This document shows positions 35,380 through 46,954 of a stretch of 64,000 nt of DNA, piece by piece. Origin of the DNA: Rhizobium etli_C (GTDB lineage Bacteria; Pseudomonadota; Alphaproteobacteria; Rhizobiales; Rhizobiaceae); assembly GCF_014198605.1 (NCBI RefSeq), contig NZ_JACIHU010000003.1; one strand, given 5' to 3'. Within the stretch, counting starts at the first letter, position 1. Every line of letters begins with the position of its first letter. The position numbers were made by a program, and so were the translations under genes. The notes under the pieces are model-generated. The model saw only the letters and a list, made by a program, of their open reading frames with translations, searched no databases and had not been told where the DNA came from.

Positions 35380-35604
35380 ATGCAGGACGCCGATAACGAC
35401 AATAGCCAGACGCCGACGGCCGAAGGATCGGAGCCGCCGCGCAAAATGCTGTCCCCGGCAGCCCAACGTGCGCTTGCCGAGGCCGAGGAGAGGCGAAAGA
35501 ATCAGAAGCCGCTGGAGTTGCCGCCGGAGATCGGCGGCCGCGGCGGAGCCGAGCCGGCCCGCTTCGGTGATTATGAGATCAATGGCCGGGCGATCGATTT
35601 TTAA
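35380..35604 (+). CDS. DUF1674 protein, SDHAF4-like succinate dehydrogenase assembly factor
   Basis: A 74-residue protein whose C-terminus EIGGRGGAEPARFGDYEINGRAIDF is the DUF1674 signature, the bacterial counterpart of mitochondrial SDHAF4 (Sdh8). That factor binds free flavinylated SdhA and helps assembly of complex II; the same role here is inferred. GGCAGGAGAAGCC precedes the ATG. It diverges from htpX with a 110-base gap. Confidence 0.85.
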   Translation: MQDADNDNSQTPTAEGSEPPRKMLSPAAQRALAEAEERRKNQKPLELPPEIGGRGGAEPARFGDYEINGRAIDF

Positions 35605-35653
35605 GCAAGGATTGTCGAGCCAGGCCGTCTAATATCAGCCAGCAATGTAAAGT

Positions 35654-35688
35654 GAGCCGCCCCGGGACTCGGATGGTCGGAGCGGCTC
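35654..35688. terminator. Weak hairpin downstream of acs
   Basis: GAGCCGC and GCGGCTC pair across a 21-base spacer that can itself fold. No clear T-run on either side, so this is a weak candidate between the SDHAF4-like gene and acs, which converge. Confidence 0.35.
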
Positions 35689-35694
35689 GATATG

Positions 35695-37650
35695 TCAGGC
35701 GGTCGCCTTGTTCTGCCGGTTGGCGATCAGATCGTCGACCACGGCAGGATCGGCGAGTGTCGAGGTGTCGCCGAGCGCACCGAAATCGTCCTCGGCGATC
35801 TTGCGCAGGATGCGGCGCATGATCTTGCCCGAGCGGGTCTTCGGCAGGCCGGGCGCAAACTGGATCTTGTCGGGTGCGGCGATCGGCCCGATTTCGGCGC
35901 GCACATGTTTGACCAGATCCTGGCGAAGCGTGTCCGTCCCTTCGTGGCCGGCCATCAGCGTTACATAGCAATAAATGCCCTGGCCCTTGATCGCATGCGG
36001 ATAACCGACGACCGCCGCTTCCGAAACCAGATTGTGCGACACCAGCGCCGATTCCACCTCCGCCGTACCCAGCCGGTGGCCGGAGACGTTGAGCACGTCG
36101 TCGACGCGGCCGGTGATCCAGTAATAGCCGTCCTCGTCGCGCCGGCAGCCATCGCCGGTGAAATACTTGCCCTTGTAGGTGGAGAAATAGGTCTGGATGA
36201 AACGCTCGTGATCGCCGTAGACGGTGCGCATCTGGCCCGGCCAGCTGTCGGCGATGCAGAGATTGCCGTCGGCGGCCCCTTCCAGCACCTTGCCCTCATT
36301 GTCGACCAGCTCAGGCTTGACGCCGAAGAACGGCACCGTCGCCGAACCAGGCTTCAGGTCGGTCGCACCCGGCAGCGGCGTGATCATGTGGCCGCCGGTT
36401 TCCGTCTGCCACCAGGTATCGATCACAGGGCAGCGCTTGTCGCCGACGACATTGTAATACCACTCCCAGGCTTCCGGATTGATCGGCTCGCCGACCGTGC
36501 CGAGCAGGCGCAGCGAAGAGCGGGAGGAGCGGGTGACGAATTCGTCGCCGGCGCCCATCAGCGAGCGGATCGCCGTCGGCGCCGTATAGAAGATATTGAC
36601 CTTGTGCTTGTCGATGACTTCCCAGAAACGGCCCTGATCGGGGAAGTTCGGCACGCCCTCGAACATCAGCGTCGTCGCGCAGTTCGAAAGCGGCCCATAG
36701 ACGATATAGGAATGGCCGGTGACCCAGCCGACATCGGCCGTGCACCAGTAGACGTCGCCATGATGATAGTCGAAGACATATTCATGCGTCATCGAGGCGT
36801 AGACGAGGTAACCGCCGGTCGTGTGCAGCACGCCCTTCGGCTTGCCGGTCGAGCCTGATGTATAGAGAATGAACAGCGGATCTTCCGCCTTCATCTTCAC
36901 CGGCGGGCATTCCGCCTTCACCGTGGCGACTTCCTGGTGATACCAGAGGTCGCGGCCCGGCGCCCAGCCGGTCTTGCCGCCGGTGCGGCGTACGACCAGC
37001 ACCTTGCTGACATTGACGTGCTGGCGGGCGGCGATGTGGATCGCCGTATCGGTATTGTCCTTCAGCGGCACCGGCTTGCCGCCGCGCAGACCTTCGTCGC
37101 AGGTGATGACGAAGGTGGATTCGCAGTCGACGATGCGCCCGGCCAGCGCTTCCGGCGAGAAACCGCCGAAGACGACGGAATGCACCGCGCCGATGCGGGC
37201 GCAGGCGAGCATCGCGTAAGCCGCCTCGGGAACCATCGGCATATAGATGGTGACGCGATCGCCCTTCTTGACGCCGTGCTTCTTCAGCACGTTCGCCATC
37301 CGGCAGACATGCTCGTAGAGCTCGTTATAGGTGATCTTCTTGTCGATATAGGGATTGTCGCCTTCCCAGATGATCGCCACCTGGTCGCCGTTCGTCTTCA
37401 GATGGCGGTCGATACAGTTATAGGAGACGTTGGTCTGGCCGTCCTCGAACCACTTGATCGAGACCTTGCCGGTAAAGGAGGTGTTCTTGACTTTGGTATA
37501 GGGCTTGAACCAGTCGATCCGCTTGCCGTGCTTGCCCCAGAACTTGTCCGGGTTCTCGACGCTTTCCTCGTACCATTTCAGGTACTTTTCCTTATCGATC
37601 AGGGCACGCGCCTTCACCGGCTTCGGCACCGGATGGATCTTCTCCGACAT
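35695..37650 (-). CDS. acs: Acetyl-CoA synthetase
   Basis: AMP-forming acetate:CoA ligase, 651 residues. Adenylation motif YTSGSTGKPKGVLHT, DVGWVTGHSYIVYGPL, and WWQTETGGHMITPLPG are all present, and PKTRSGKIMRRILRKIA near the C-terminus holds the lysine that is acetylated to switch the enzyme off. GGAGGAG stands before ATG 37650. Single gene, divergent from trcR. A second, related enzyme (prpE) lies 2 kb to the right. Confidence 0.96.
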   Translation of the reverse strand: MSEKIHPVPKPVKARALIDKEKYLKWYEESVENPDKFWGKHGKRIDWFKPYTKVKNTSFTGKVSIKWFEDGQTNVSYNCIDRHLKTNGDQVAIIWEGDNPYIDKKITYNELYEHVCRMANVLKKHGVKKGDRVTIYMPMVPEAAYAMLACARIGAVHSVVFGGFSPEALAGRIVDCESTFVITCDEGLRGGKPVPLKDNTDTAIHIAARQHVNVSKVLVVRRTGGKTGWAPGRDLWYHQEVATVKAECPPVKMKAEDPLFILYTSGSTGKPKGVLHTTGGYLVYASMTHEYVFDYHHGDVYWCTADVGWVTGHSYIVYGPLSNCATTLMFEGVPNFPDQGRFWEVIDKHKVNIFYTAPTAIRSLMGAGDEFVTRSSRSSLRLLGTVGEPINPEAWEWYYNVVGDKRCPVIDTWWQTETGGHMITPLPGATDLKPGSATVPFFGVKPELVDNEGKVLEGAADGNLCIADSWPGQMRTVYGDHERFIQTYFSTYKGKYFTGDGCRRDEDGYYWITGRVDDVLNVSGHRLGTAEVESALVSHNLVSEAAVVGYPHAIKGQGIYCYVTLMAGHEGTDTLRQDLVKHVRAEIGPIAAPDKIQFAPGLPKTRSGKIMRRILRKIAEDDFGALGDTSTLADPAVVDDLIANRQNKATA

Positions 37651-37879
37651 GGAACTCCTCCTCATGGGACATGCGACGGGCCAAGCGATCTATGTGCCCG
37701 GACTTCAAATCAGGGCAATTCATAGCAGGTCGCATCGCCACGGCAATTAGACAAAGGTCATTTGATTTCGGAAGAATTGCAATTCTGCGACAGTCCGGTT
37801 ATATAGCGGCATATTTCCCGGACATTGTGGTGACAATCCACGGACCGCGACCGGCGCGGACGATAGAAGGACTATATCC

Positions 37880-38587
37880 ATGGCTCAAACATTGCTCATG
37901 CCGAAGGCGACCGCCATCTGGCTTGTCGACAACACGGCGTTGTCTTTCGATCAGATCGCGCAGTTCTGCAAACTGCATCCGCTCGAGGTCAAGGCAATCG
38001 CCGACGGCGAAGCGGCGCAGGGCATCAAGGGCCTTGATCCGATCTCGACGGGACAGCTCTCGCGCGACGAGATCGCCCGCGCCGAAGCCAATCCGAACCA
38101 CAAGCTGAAGCTTTCCGAGCCGAAGGTGCGCGTGCCGGAATCCAAGCGCCGCGGCCCGCGCTATACGCCGGTTTCCAAGCGCCAGGATCGCCCGAACGCC
38201 ATTCTCTGGCTCGTTCGCAATCATCCGGAACTGAAGGACGCGCAGATTTCCCGCCTCGTCGGCACGACGAAATCGACGATCGAGCAGATCCGCGAGCGCA
38301 CTCACTGGAACTCCGCCAACCTGGCGCCGATGGATCCGGTGACGCTCGGCCTCTGCAGCCAGATCGACCTCGACATGGAAGTGGAAAAGGCCTCCAAGGG
38401 CCGTCCGCTACCGACCGCCGCCGAACTCGGCGCGACGCTGCAATCGGCGCAGGAAACCGAGCGCCTGACCCCGAGCTACGAGCGCGAGGAGGAAAAGGAA
38501 AAGGAAATCGACGCCGATGCCGTGTTCCGCAAGCTGAGCTCGCTGCGCTCGGCCCCGAAGGACGAGGACGACGACGATCACTACTGA
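37880..38587 (+). CDS. trcR: Cell-cycle transcriptional regulator TrcR (DUF1013 family)
   Basis: A 235-residue alphaproteobacterial protein of the DUF1013 family (LLMPKATAIWLVDNTALSFDQIAQFCKLHPLEVKAIADGEAAQGI...RPNAILWLVRNHPELKDAQISRLVGTTKSTIEQIRERTHWNSANL). Two helix-turn-helix-like regions are visible, at about residues 20-45 and 115-140. The C-terminal part is acidic (EREEEKEKEIDADAV...KDEDDDDHY). The name TrcR is the annotation I recall for this family; the family placement is firm, the exact role less so. A strong terminator follows. Confidence 0.85.
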   Translation: MAQTLLMPKATAIWLVDNTALSFDQIAQFCKLHPLEVKAIADGEAAQGIKGLDPISTGQLSRDEIARAEANPNHKLKLSEPKVRVPESKRRGPRYTPVSKRQDRPNAILWLVRNHPELKDAQISRLVGTTKSTIEQIRERTHWNSANLAPMDPVTLGLCSQIDLDMEVEKASKGRPLPTAAELGATLQSAQETERLTPSYEREEEKEKEIDADAVFRKLSSLRSAPKDEDDDDHY

Positions 38588-38605
38588 AAGATCAACGATC
38601 TCATG

Positions 38606-38643
38606 AAAAACCCCGCCGGTATGAGCTGACCGGCGGGGTTTTT
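38606..38643. terminator. Strong bidirectional terminator between trcR and flagellin
   Basis: AAAAACCCCGCCGGT-8-base loop-ACCGGCGGGGTTTTT: a perfect 15-bp inverted repeat with A-run on one side and T-run on the other, between two convergent genes. Confidence 0.93.
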
Positions 38644-38666
38644 GTGTGCGAATTGCCTGTTTCGAA

Positions 38667-39602
38667 TTAACTGCGGAACAGGGTGAGGATGTTCTGTGCC
38701 GAGCTATTGGCAATCGAAAGCGACTGGATGCCAAGCTGCTGCTGCGTTTGCAATGCAGAGAGCTTGCTCGATTCCTCTTCCATATCGGCATCGACCAGGC
38801 GACCGATACCCGAGTCGATCGAATCGTGAAGACCGCTGACGAAATTCTCCTGCAGCTGGATGCGCGTCGAGATCGATCCGAGAGCGGAGCCGGCAGCGGT
38901 CATGGCGCCGAGGACCAGTTCGATCCCGGTCAAGGCTGAGTCGAGCTGGCCCTGGGTGAAACCGGTAATGTCGAGATCATAGATCGACGGCATGACGATG
39001 ACGGTGCCGCCATAGGTGCCGTTGAAGGCGGTGCCGATGATGCCGCTGCTCGTCTCGATCGCACCCGTGCTGGTCATGCCGAAGAGCACATTGCCGAGCG
39101 TCCCGGAATCGAGCACATAATCGGTCATCTTCACCGAAACGGCATTGCTGCCGTCACGGACGAAGGACGAGACGACGCTCTTCGTTCCGGAAGCGCCGGC
39201 CACCCAGTTTTCGCCGGAGAAGGATGCGGACTGGGCAATGCTGAGCAGCTGCTCCTGCAGCTGGTCGAGTTCCTGCTGGATCTTTGTCTTGTCGACGCCC
39301 TTTTCCGTGGCGGCAACGATCTTCGCCTTGATTTCGCTGACGACGTCAAGCGCGCTGTCCATGGCCGCATAGGCGGTATCGACCTTGGCCGCACCGAGGC
39401 CGAGAGCGTCGGAGACAGCCGAAAGCGCCAGGTTGTCGGAACGCATGGTCGTGGCGATCGACCAGTATGCGGCATTGTCGGCGGCCTTCTCGACACGATA
39501 ACCGGAGGAAACGCGACCCTGGGTGTCCTTGAGGCTATCGTTTACGCCGCGCAAAGTCTGCAGCGCTGCCATGGCAGCGTTGTTGGTGAGGATGCTCGTC
39601 AT
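38667..39602 (-). CDS. Flagellin (orphan copy)
   Basis: A 311-residue flagellin. The N-terminal D0/D1 region (MTSILTNNAAMAALQTLRGVNDSLKDTQGRVSSGYRVEKAADNAAYWSIATTMRSDNLALSAV) and the C-terminal region (SRIQ-like STRIQLQENFVSGLHDSIDSGIGRLVDADMEEESSKLSALQTQQQLGIQSLSIANSSAQNILTLF) are both intact, around a short variable centre. ATG 39602 has GGAG upstream. No other flagellar gene is in the window. R. leguminosarum has chromosomal flagellins outside the main cluster (flaE, flaH), and this may be one of them. Confidence 0.93.
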   Translation of the reverse strand: MTSILTNNAAMAALQTLRGVNDSLKDTQGRVSSGYRVEKAADNAAYWSIATTMRSDNLALSAVSDALGLGAAKVDTAYAAMDSALDVVSEIKAKIVAATEKGVDKTKIQQELDQLQEQLLSIAQSASFSGENWVAGASGTKSVVSSFVRDGSNAVSVKMTDYVLDSGTLGNVLFGMTSTGAIETSSGIIGTAFNGTYGGTVIVMPSIYDLDITGFTQGQLDSALTGIELVLGAMTAAGSALGSISTRIQLQENFVSGLHDSIDSGIGRLVDADMEEESSKLSALQTQQQLGIQSLSIANSSAQNILTLFRS

Positions 39603-39710
39603 GATCCGCTCCACAATCGGAGAAAGGGGCATTCCGGACTCCAGCGCCGCGCGTCTTTTCAGACGCACAAAGGACGCTGTAGCACTTCAACTGCTGCATG
39701 ATTTTATCCT

Positions 39711-39728
39711 TAAATCGATTCCGATTTA
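39711..39728. promoter_or_regulatory. Inverted repeat upstream of the flagellin gene
   Basis: TAAATCG-ATTC-CGATTTA, a perfect 7-bp inverted repeat in an AT-rich stretch 109-126 bases before the flagellin start. It could be an operator or an upstream activator site; I know no regulator for it. Confidence 0.35.
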
Positions 39729-39854
39729 GGGAATTATGCAGCAGGCCGGTAACGGCGACCGCGTCATGCAAAGCCTGCTATGCAAGCCATTGCCGTTAAC
39801 AAATCCTTGCGCAACATGGTTAACAATTCCTCAATTGGGCTTATCGAATGCTTT

Positions 39855-41765
39855 TTACATCGGCAGAGAGCCGAACCCGCGCTTGCGCAGCGCCTCGGCG
39901 ATCTCCTCCAGAATCGCCGGATCATCAATGGTTGCGGGCATTTTCCAGGGTATGCCGTCGGCAATTTTCTGCATGGTGCCGCGCAGAATCTTGCCCGACC
40001 GCGTCTTCGGCAATCGGTTGACGGTGATCGCCGTCTTGAAGGCGGCGACGGGCCCGATCTGATCGCGAATCATCGCCACCACCTCTGATTCGATCGCCGC
40101 CGATTCGCGCTGCACATGGCGCTTCAGCACCAGGAATCCGCAGGGAGCCTGACCCTTCAGCGCATCGATCACGCCGATGACCGCGCATTCGGCGACATCG
40201 GGGTGACGCGCGCAAACCTCCTCCATCCCACCTGTCGAGAGCCGATGACCGGCGCAATTGATGATGTCGTCGGTCCGCGACATGATGAAGAGGTAGCCGT
40301 CTTCGTCGACATAGCCGGCGTCGGCGGTCTTGTAGTAACCGGGGAACTCGTCGAGATAGGCCGATCGGAAACGGTCGTCCGCATGCCAGAGGGTCGGCAG
40401 GCAGCCGGGCGGCAGGGGCAGCTTGATGACGATATTGCCGAGCGTCCCCGCCTCGATCGGATGGCCGGCATCGTCGAGCATCGTCACCTCATAGCCCGGC
40501 ATCGGCAGTGCCGGCGAACCGTGCTTGACGGGCAGGGCGCCAAGGCCGAGCGGATTTGCGGCGATCGGCCAGCCGGTCTCCGTCTGCCACCAGTGATCGA
40601 TGACGGGGATGGCAAGCATGCGTTCGGCCCATTTCAGGGTCTCCGGATCCGCCCTCTCGCCGGCAAGAAACAGCGCCCGCAAATTCGGCATCTTGTAGTT
40701 CGCGATCAGTTCGCCGTCCCCATCCTCGCGCCGGATGGCGCGAAAGGCGGTCGGCGCCGTGAAGAGCACGCGCACGTCGTGCTCTGCAACGACGCGCCAA
40801 AATGCGCCGGCGTCGGGCGTGCCGACCGGCCTTCCCTCGAAGATCAAGGTCGTCACACCCGATATCAGCGGTGCGTAGACGATATAGGAATGGCCGACGA
40901 CCCAGCCGATATCGGAGGCCGTCCAGAAGACCTCGCCCGGGGTCAAGCCGTAGATATTCCGCATCGACCAGTTGAGCGCGACCAGGTGGCCGCCATTGTC
41001 GCGCACCACGCCTTTCGGCTGGCCGGTCGTACCGGAGGTGTAGAGAATGTAGAGCGGATCGGTCGCCTTGACGGAAACACAGGCCACCTCGGCGCCGCGA
41101 TGGCGCGCCACCGCTGCCTCGAAATCCTCATCGCGGCCGCCGACGAGTTCTGCCTGAAGCTGCGGCCGCTGCAGCACCAGACAGCGCTCCGGCTTTACCC
41201 GCGCAATCTCGATCGCCTGATCGACCAGCGGCTTATAGGCGACGACACGACCGGGCTCGAGCCCGCAGCTTGCGGTAATCACCAGCCTGGCGCCGCTGTC
41301 ATCGATGCGCGCCGCAAGCTCGCTGGCGGCAAACCCGCCGAAAACGACGGAATGGACCGCACCGATCCGCGCGCAGGCAAGCATGGAAAACACGGCCTGC
41401 GGCAGCATCGGCATATAGAGGATCACCCGATCGCCTCGGCCGATGCCGAGCGCCAGCAGCGTCGCGGCGATGGCCTTCACCTCGCCGAGCACCTGGTCAT
41501 ATGAGAACCGGCGCTTCTCGCCGGTCATGGCGCTGTCGAAGATGATGGCCGTCTCGCCGCCGCGTCCGGCCGTCACGTGCCGGTCCAGGCAATTGTGACA
41601 GGTATTGGTTTCCGCTCCCGAGAACCAGCGGCCGTAAATACCGTCATCAGGTGAAAACACCCGCTCCGGCCGCTTGAACCAGTCGATCTCGGCGGCGGCT
41701 TCGCGCCAGAAGGCTTCGGGATCGCGTTTCCAGGCAGCATAGGCCTGATGATAGCCGTTCTGCAT
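39855..41765 (-). CDS. prpE: Propionyl-CoA synthetase PrpE-type acyl-CoA synthetase
   Basis: A 636-residue AMP-forming ligase closely related to Acs but of the PrpE/AcsA subgroup: YHQAYAAWKRDPEAFWREAAAEIDWFKRPERVF at the N-terminus, YTSGTTGQPKGVVRDNGGH, WWQTETGWPIAANP and the C-terminal PKTRSGKILRGTMQKIADG. The lysine of the last motif is the acetylation target. The alanine-free WPIAANP motif in place of TGGHMITP (in acs) fits propionate rather than acetate. ATG 41765 with GGAGGAG. The gene ends 252 bases from the flagellin start. Confidence 0.9.
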   Translation of the reverse strand: MQNGYHQAYAAWKRDPEAFWREAAAEIDWFKRPERVFSPDDGIYGRWFSGAETNTCHNCLDRHVTAGRGGETAIIFDSAMTGEKRRFSYDQVLGEVKAIAATLLALGIGRGDRVILYMPMLPQAVFSMLACARIGAVHSVVFGGFAASELAARIDDSGARLVITASCGLEPGRVVAYKPLVDQAIEIARVKPERCLVLQRPQLQAELVGGRDEDFEAAVARHRGAEVACVSVKATDPLYILYTSGTTGQPKGVVRDNGGHLVALNWSMRNIYGLTPGEVFWTASDIGWVVGHSYIVYAPLISGVTTLIFEGRPVGTPDAGAFWRVVAEHDVRVLFTAPTAFRAIRREDGDGELIANYKMPNLRALFLAGERADPETLKWAERMLAIPVIDHWWQTETGWPIAANPLGLGALPVKHGSPALPMPGYEVTMLDDAGHPIEAGTLGNIVIKLPLPPGCLPTLWHADDRFRSAYLDEFPGYYKTADAGYVDEDGYLFIMSRTDDIINCAGHRLSTGGMEEVCARHPDVAECAVIGVIDALKGQAPCGFLVLKRHVQRESAAIESEVVAMIRDQIGPVAAFKTAITVNRLPKTRSGKILRGTMQKIADGIPWKMPATIDDPAILEEIAEALRKRGFGSLPM

Positions 41766-41807
41766 CTGCTCCTCCCCAGGACATGCAAGCCGCAAGATCA
41801 GTCTACT

Positions 41808-41865
41808 GCATGTCGGCGCAAAAGTGCGCAGCAGTTTTGGGCGGCATAGAGAGGCTTAAAGCGGG
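41808..41865. repeat. Degenerate rhizobial palindromic repeat (fourth copy)
   Basis: GCATGTCGGCGCAAAAGTGCGCAGCAGTTTTGGGCGGCAT shares the start GCATGTCG.GCAAAAGTG and the central GTTTT of the copies beside leuD; the right arm is eroded. It lies between yggS and prpE, which read in the same direction. Confidence 0.6.
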
Positions 41866-41900
41866 TTGCGCGGAACGGGAAGCCCGACCAAAGCAGCGTA

Positions 41901-42560
41901 TCAGCGCGCCCCGAAAATCGCCGATCCGACGCGGACGCTGGTGGCGCCGAAGGCGATCGCTGTCCCATAATCGCCCGACATGCCCATGGAGAGTTTCTCA
42001 ACGCCGCATTTCGCCGCGAGCTTTGCCAGCAGGGCAAAATGCGGTCCGGGATTTTCCTCGGCCGGCGGAATGCACATCAGACCTTCAATGGAAAGACCGA
42101 GCTCGCCACGGCAAAGCGAGACGAAAGCCCGCGTGTCGTCAGGGGCAATGCCGGCCTTCTGCGGCTCGAGCCCGGTATTGACCTGGACGTAAAGCCGCGG
42201 CCTCCTGTCTTGCCGCTTCATCTCCTCGGCAAGGGCGCGGGCAATCTTTTCCCGATCGACGGTCTCGATCACGTCGAAAAGCGCCACCGCGTCCGCCGCC
42301 TTGTTCGATTGCAGCGGCCCGATCAGATGCAGCTCGATGTCGGGATGTTCGGCTTTCAGCGCCGGCCATTTGCCCTGGCTTTCCTGCACTCTGTTCTCGC
42401 CGAAAATGCGCTGACCGGCTTCGATCGCCGGGCGGATCGCCTCCGCCTCGAATGTCTTCGACACCGCGACGAGCCGAACCGAGCCGGCCGCGCGGCCGGC
42501 CTGGCGTTCCCCGGCGGCAATCCGCGATCGCACGTCGTTCAAGCGCTCTTGAAGTTCCAT
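41901..42560 (-). CDS. yggS: YggS family PLP-binding protein (PLP homeostasis)
   Basis: A 219-residue single-domain PLP-binding protein of the YggS/PROSC (PLPBP) family, which controls free PLP and amino-acid/keto-acid balance and has no known catalytic reaction. The PLP lysine is K35 in LVAVSKTF, followed by FGENRVQES, HLIGPLQSNK, MSMGMSGDYGTAIAFGATSVRVGSAIFG. ATG 42560 is preceded by GAGG and preferred over the longer frame from 42584. It diverges from leuS. Confidence 0.94.
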   Translation of the reverse strand: MELQERLNDVRSRIAAGERQAGRAAGSVRLVAVSKTFEAEAIRPAIEAGQRIFGENRVQESQGKWPALKAEHPDIELHLIGPLQSNKAADAVALFDVIETVDREKIARALAEEMKRQDRRPRLYVQVNTGLEPQKAGIAPDDTRAFVSLCRGELGLSIEGLMCIPPAEENPGPHFALLAKLAAKCGVEKLSMGMSGDYGTAIAFGATSVRVGSAIFGAR

Positions 42561-42761
42561 CGTTCTGCCTCGACATTTCAGCATGAGAGTGATGGCAATG
42601 AACTAGCCAGCCATTCTGTGCTTGCCAAGACCCGCTGCCGCGAAATCGCCCGGCCGGAATGAAGATCGGACGCTTGCAGCGCCTGCAAAACTTGACGCTA
42701 CGGTGGTTTCATGGTGAAGGTCTCGACCAACCTCCCCTGATTTTCCGGAATTTCGAATACA

Positions 42762-45381
<2,620 letters not shown>

Positions 45382-45392
<11 letters not shown>

Positions 45393-45903
45393 AATCGCCC
45401 GCAAGCTGGCCCGCAATGCCGGCATCGCCATGATCGTTGCCGCCGCGACATTTCTGTCGGCCTGCCAGGTCCGGCCGCTTTATTCCGAGAGCTCGGGCGT
45501 CACCGAAAAGCTGTCCTCGGTCGGCTTTTCCGACGCATCCGGCCGCATCGAACAACAGGTGCGCAATCGGCTGATCTTCCTGGCGTCGCGCGGCGCCGGC
45601 GAAGCGGCAAATCCGCAGTATCACGTTGAACTACGGGCCACGTCGAGCGTCGCCGATACGCTCCTGCGGCAATCCGGCGACACGTCGCGCGCCGGTCGTG
45701 TCACCGTCACCGTCACCTATACGCTGAGCGCCATCGCCGATGGTCGCGTCATCAAGGCCGGCAGCCGCCAGGCGACCGCGCTGGTGGATTTCTCCGAGCA
45801 GGAATTTGCCAAGCAGAGGGCGATCCGCGATGCCGAGAACCGCGCTGCCGATCAGACGGCGGAATTCGTAGGGGCCGATCTCGCCGCTGCCCTCAGCCGC
45901 TGA
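45382..45903 (+). CDS. lptE: LPS-assembly lipoprotein LptE
   Basis: Outer-membrane lipoprotein of 173 residues that partners LptD in lipopolysaccharide insertion. A lipoprotein signal ends in the lipobox LSAC (C28), followed by QVRPLYSESSG, the typical LptE start, and the protein is mostly beta-strand with YTLSAIADGRVIKAGSRQATA. The gene starts with TTG 45382, inside leuS, which suggests translational coupling; ATG 45430 is a weaker alternative because it would cut the signal. Position between leuS and holA is conserved in many proteobacteria. Confidence 0.9.
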
Positions 45904-45913
45904 GGGCGGACAG

Positions 45914-46954
45914 GTGGCGGAGATCAAGTCCCACGAGTTCGAGACCTTTCTGCAGAAATCGGTGCGGAACTACCGGATTTTCGTCATTTACGGGCCGGAT
46001 CGCGGTCTGGTATCCGAGCGCGCCGGCCAGCTCGCCGGCAAGACCGGCGTCGCGTTGGACGACCCTTTCTCGCTGACAAAACTCGATATCGCCGATCTGC
46101 AAAAGGATCCCGGGCGACTGGTTGACGAGGTCCAGTCCATCGGGCTGTTCGGCGGCGAAAAACTCATCTGGATCCGCGGCGCCGCCAACGAGAAATACCT
46201 TGTCGATTCCCTGGCGCTCTTGGCTGAAAAACCGCTCGAGGCCGCCTATCTGATCGTGGAGGCCGGCGATCTGAAAAAGGGTTCACTGCTGCGCAAGACG
46301 GCGGAAGCCGCGCGAGCCGTCATGACGGTGCCGTCTTATGCCGATGACAGCCGCGCCTTGAACGGCTTGATCGATGTTGAACTCGGGGCGGAAAAGCTCG
46401 GTATTACACCGGCGGCGCGCCAGGCGCTGATCGCACTGATCGGCGGCGATCGTATCGCCTCACGCAATGAAGTGCGCAAGCTCGCCCTTTACTGCCGCGG
46501 CCTCGATACGGTTGAAGAACATCACGTTACCGAAATAATCGGCGATGCTAGCGCGGTTTCCGTTGATGATGCCGTCGACGCCATCCTCGGCGGCGACCTC
46601 AACGGCTTCCTCCATGCCATGCAAAAGATCAGCAGTTCGAAAACAGCGATCTTTCTCGTGCTGCAGGCCTGTTTGAAGCAGTTCCAGCTTCTGGATACCA
46701 TGCGTGCAGAGATGGAAGACAAGCGCTTGCAGGCGCCACAGGTGATGCAGACAATGGGACGGCATCTGCATTTTCGCCGTAAGCCGATCCTCGAGCAGGC
46801 GCTTCGCCAGTGGTCCGCGGAAAGCATCGCCCGTGAATCCAACCGTCTGCAGGCAACCATTCTTCAGAGCCGGCGTCGGCAGGTGCTGGAAGACAGCGTT
46901 GCGATGCAAACACTTCTCTCCACCACCCTGCAATCCGGTCGCAAGTCGGCGTGA
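45914..46954 (+). CDS. holA: DNA polymerase III subunit delta
   Basis: Clamp-loader delta subunit, 346 residues, that opens the beta sliding clamp. RIFVIYGPDRGLVSERAGQLA, ADLQKDPGRLVDEVQSIGLFGGEKLIWIRG and the C-terminal helical collar (ESIARESNRLQATILQSRRRQ) fit the family. The start is GTG 45914 with GAGGG upstream. Its stop abuts the stop of convergent parB with no gap. Confidence 0.93.
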   Translation: MAEIKSHEFETFLQKSVRNYRIFVIYGPDRGLVSERAGQLAGKTGVALDDPFSLTKLDIADLQKDPGRLVDEVQSIGLFGGEKLIWIRGAANEKYLVDSLALLAEKPLEAAYLIVEAGDLKKGSLLRKTAEAARAVMTVPSYADDSRALNGLIDVELGAEKLGITPAARQALIALIGGDRIASRNEVRKLALYCRGLDTVEEHHVTEIIGDASAVSVDDAVDAILGGDLNGFLHAMQKISSSKTAIFLVLQACLKQFQLLDTMRAEMEDKRLQAPQVMQTMGRHLHFRRKPILEQALRQWSAESIARESNRLQATILQSRRRQVLEDSVAMQTLLSTTLQSGRKSA

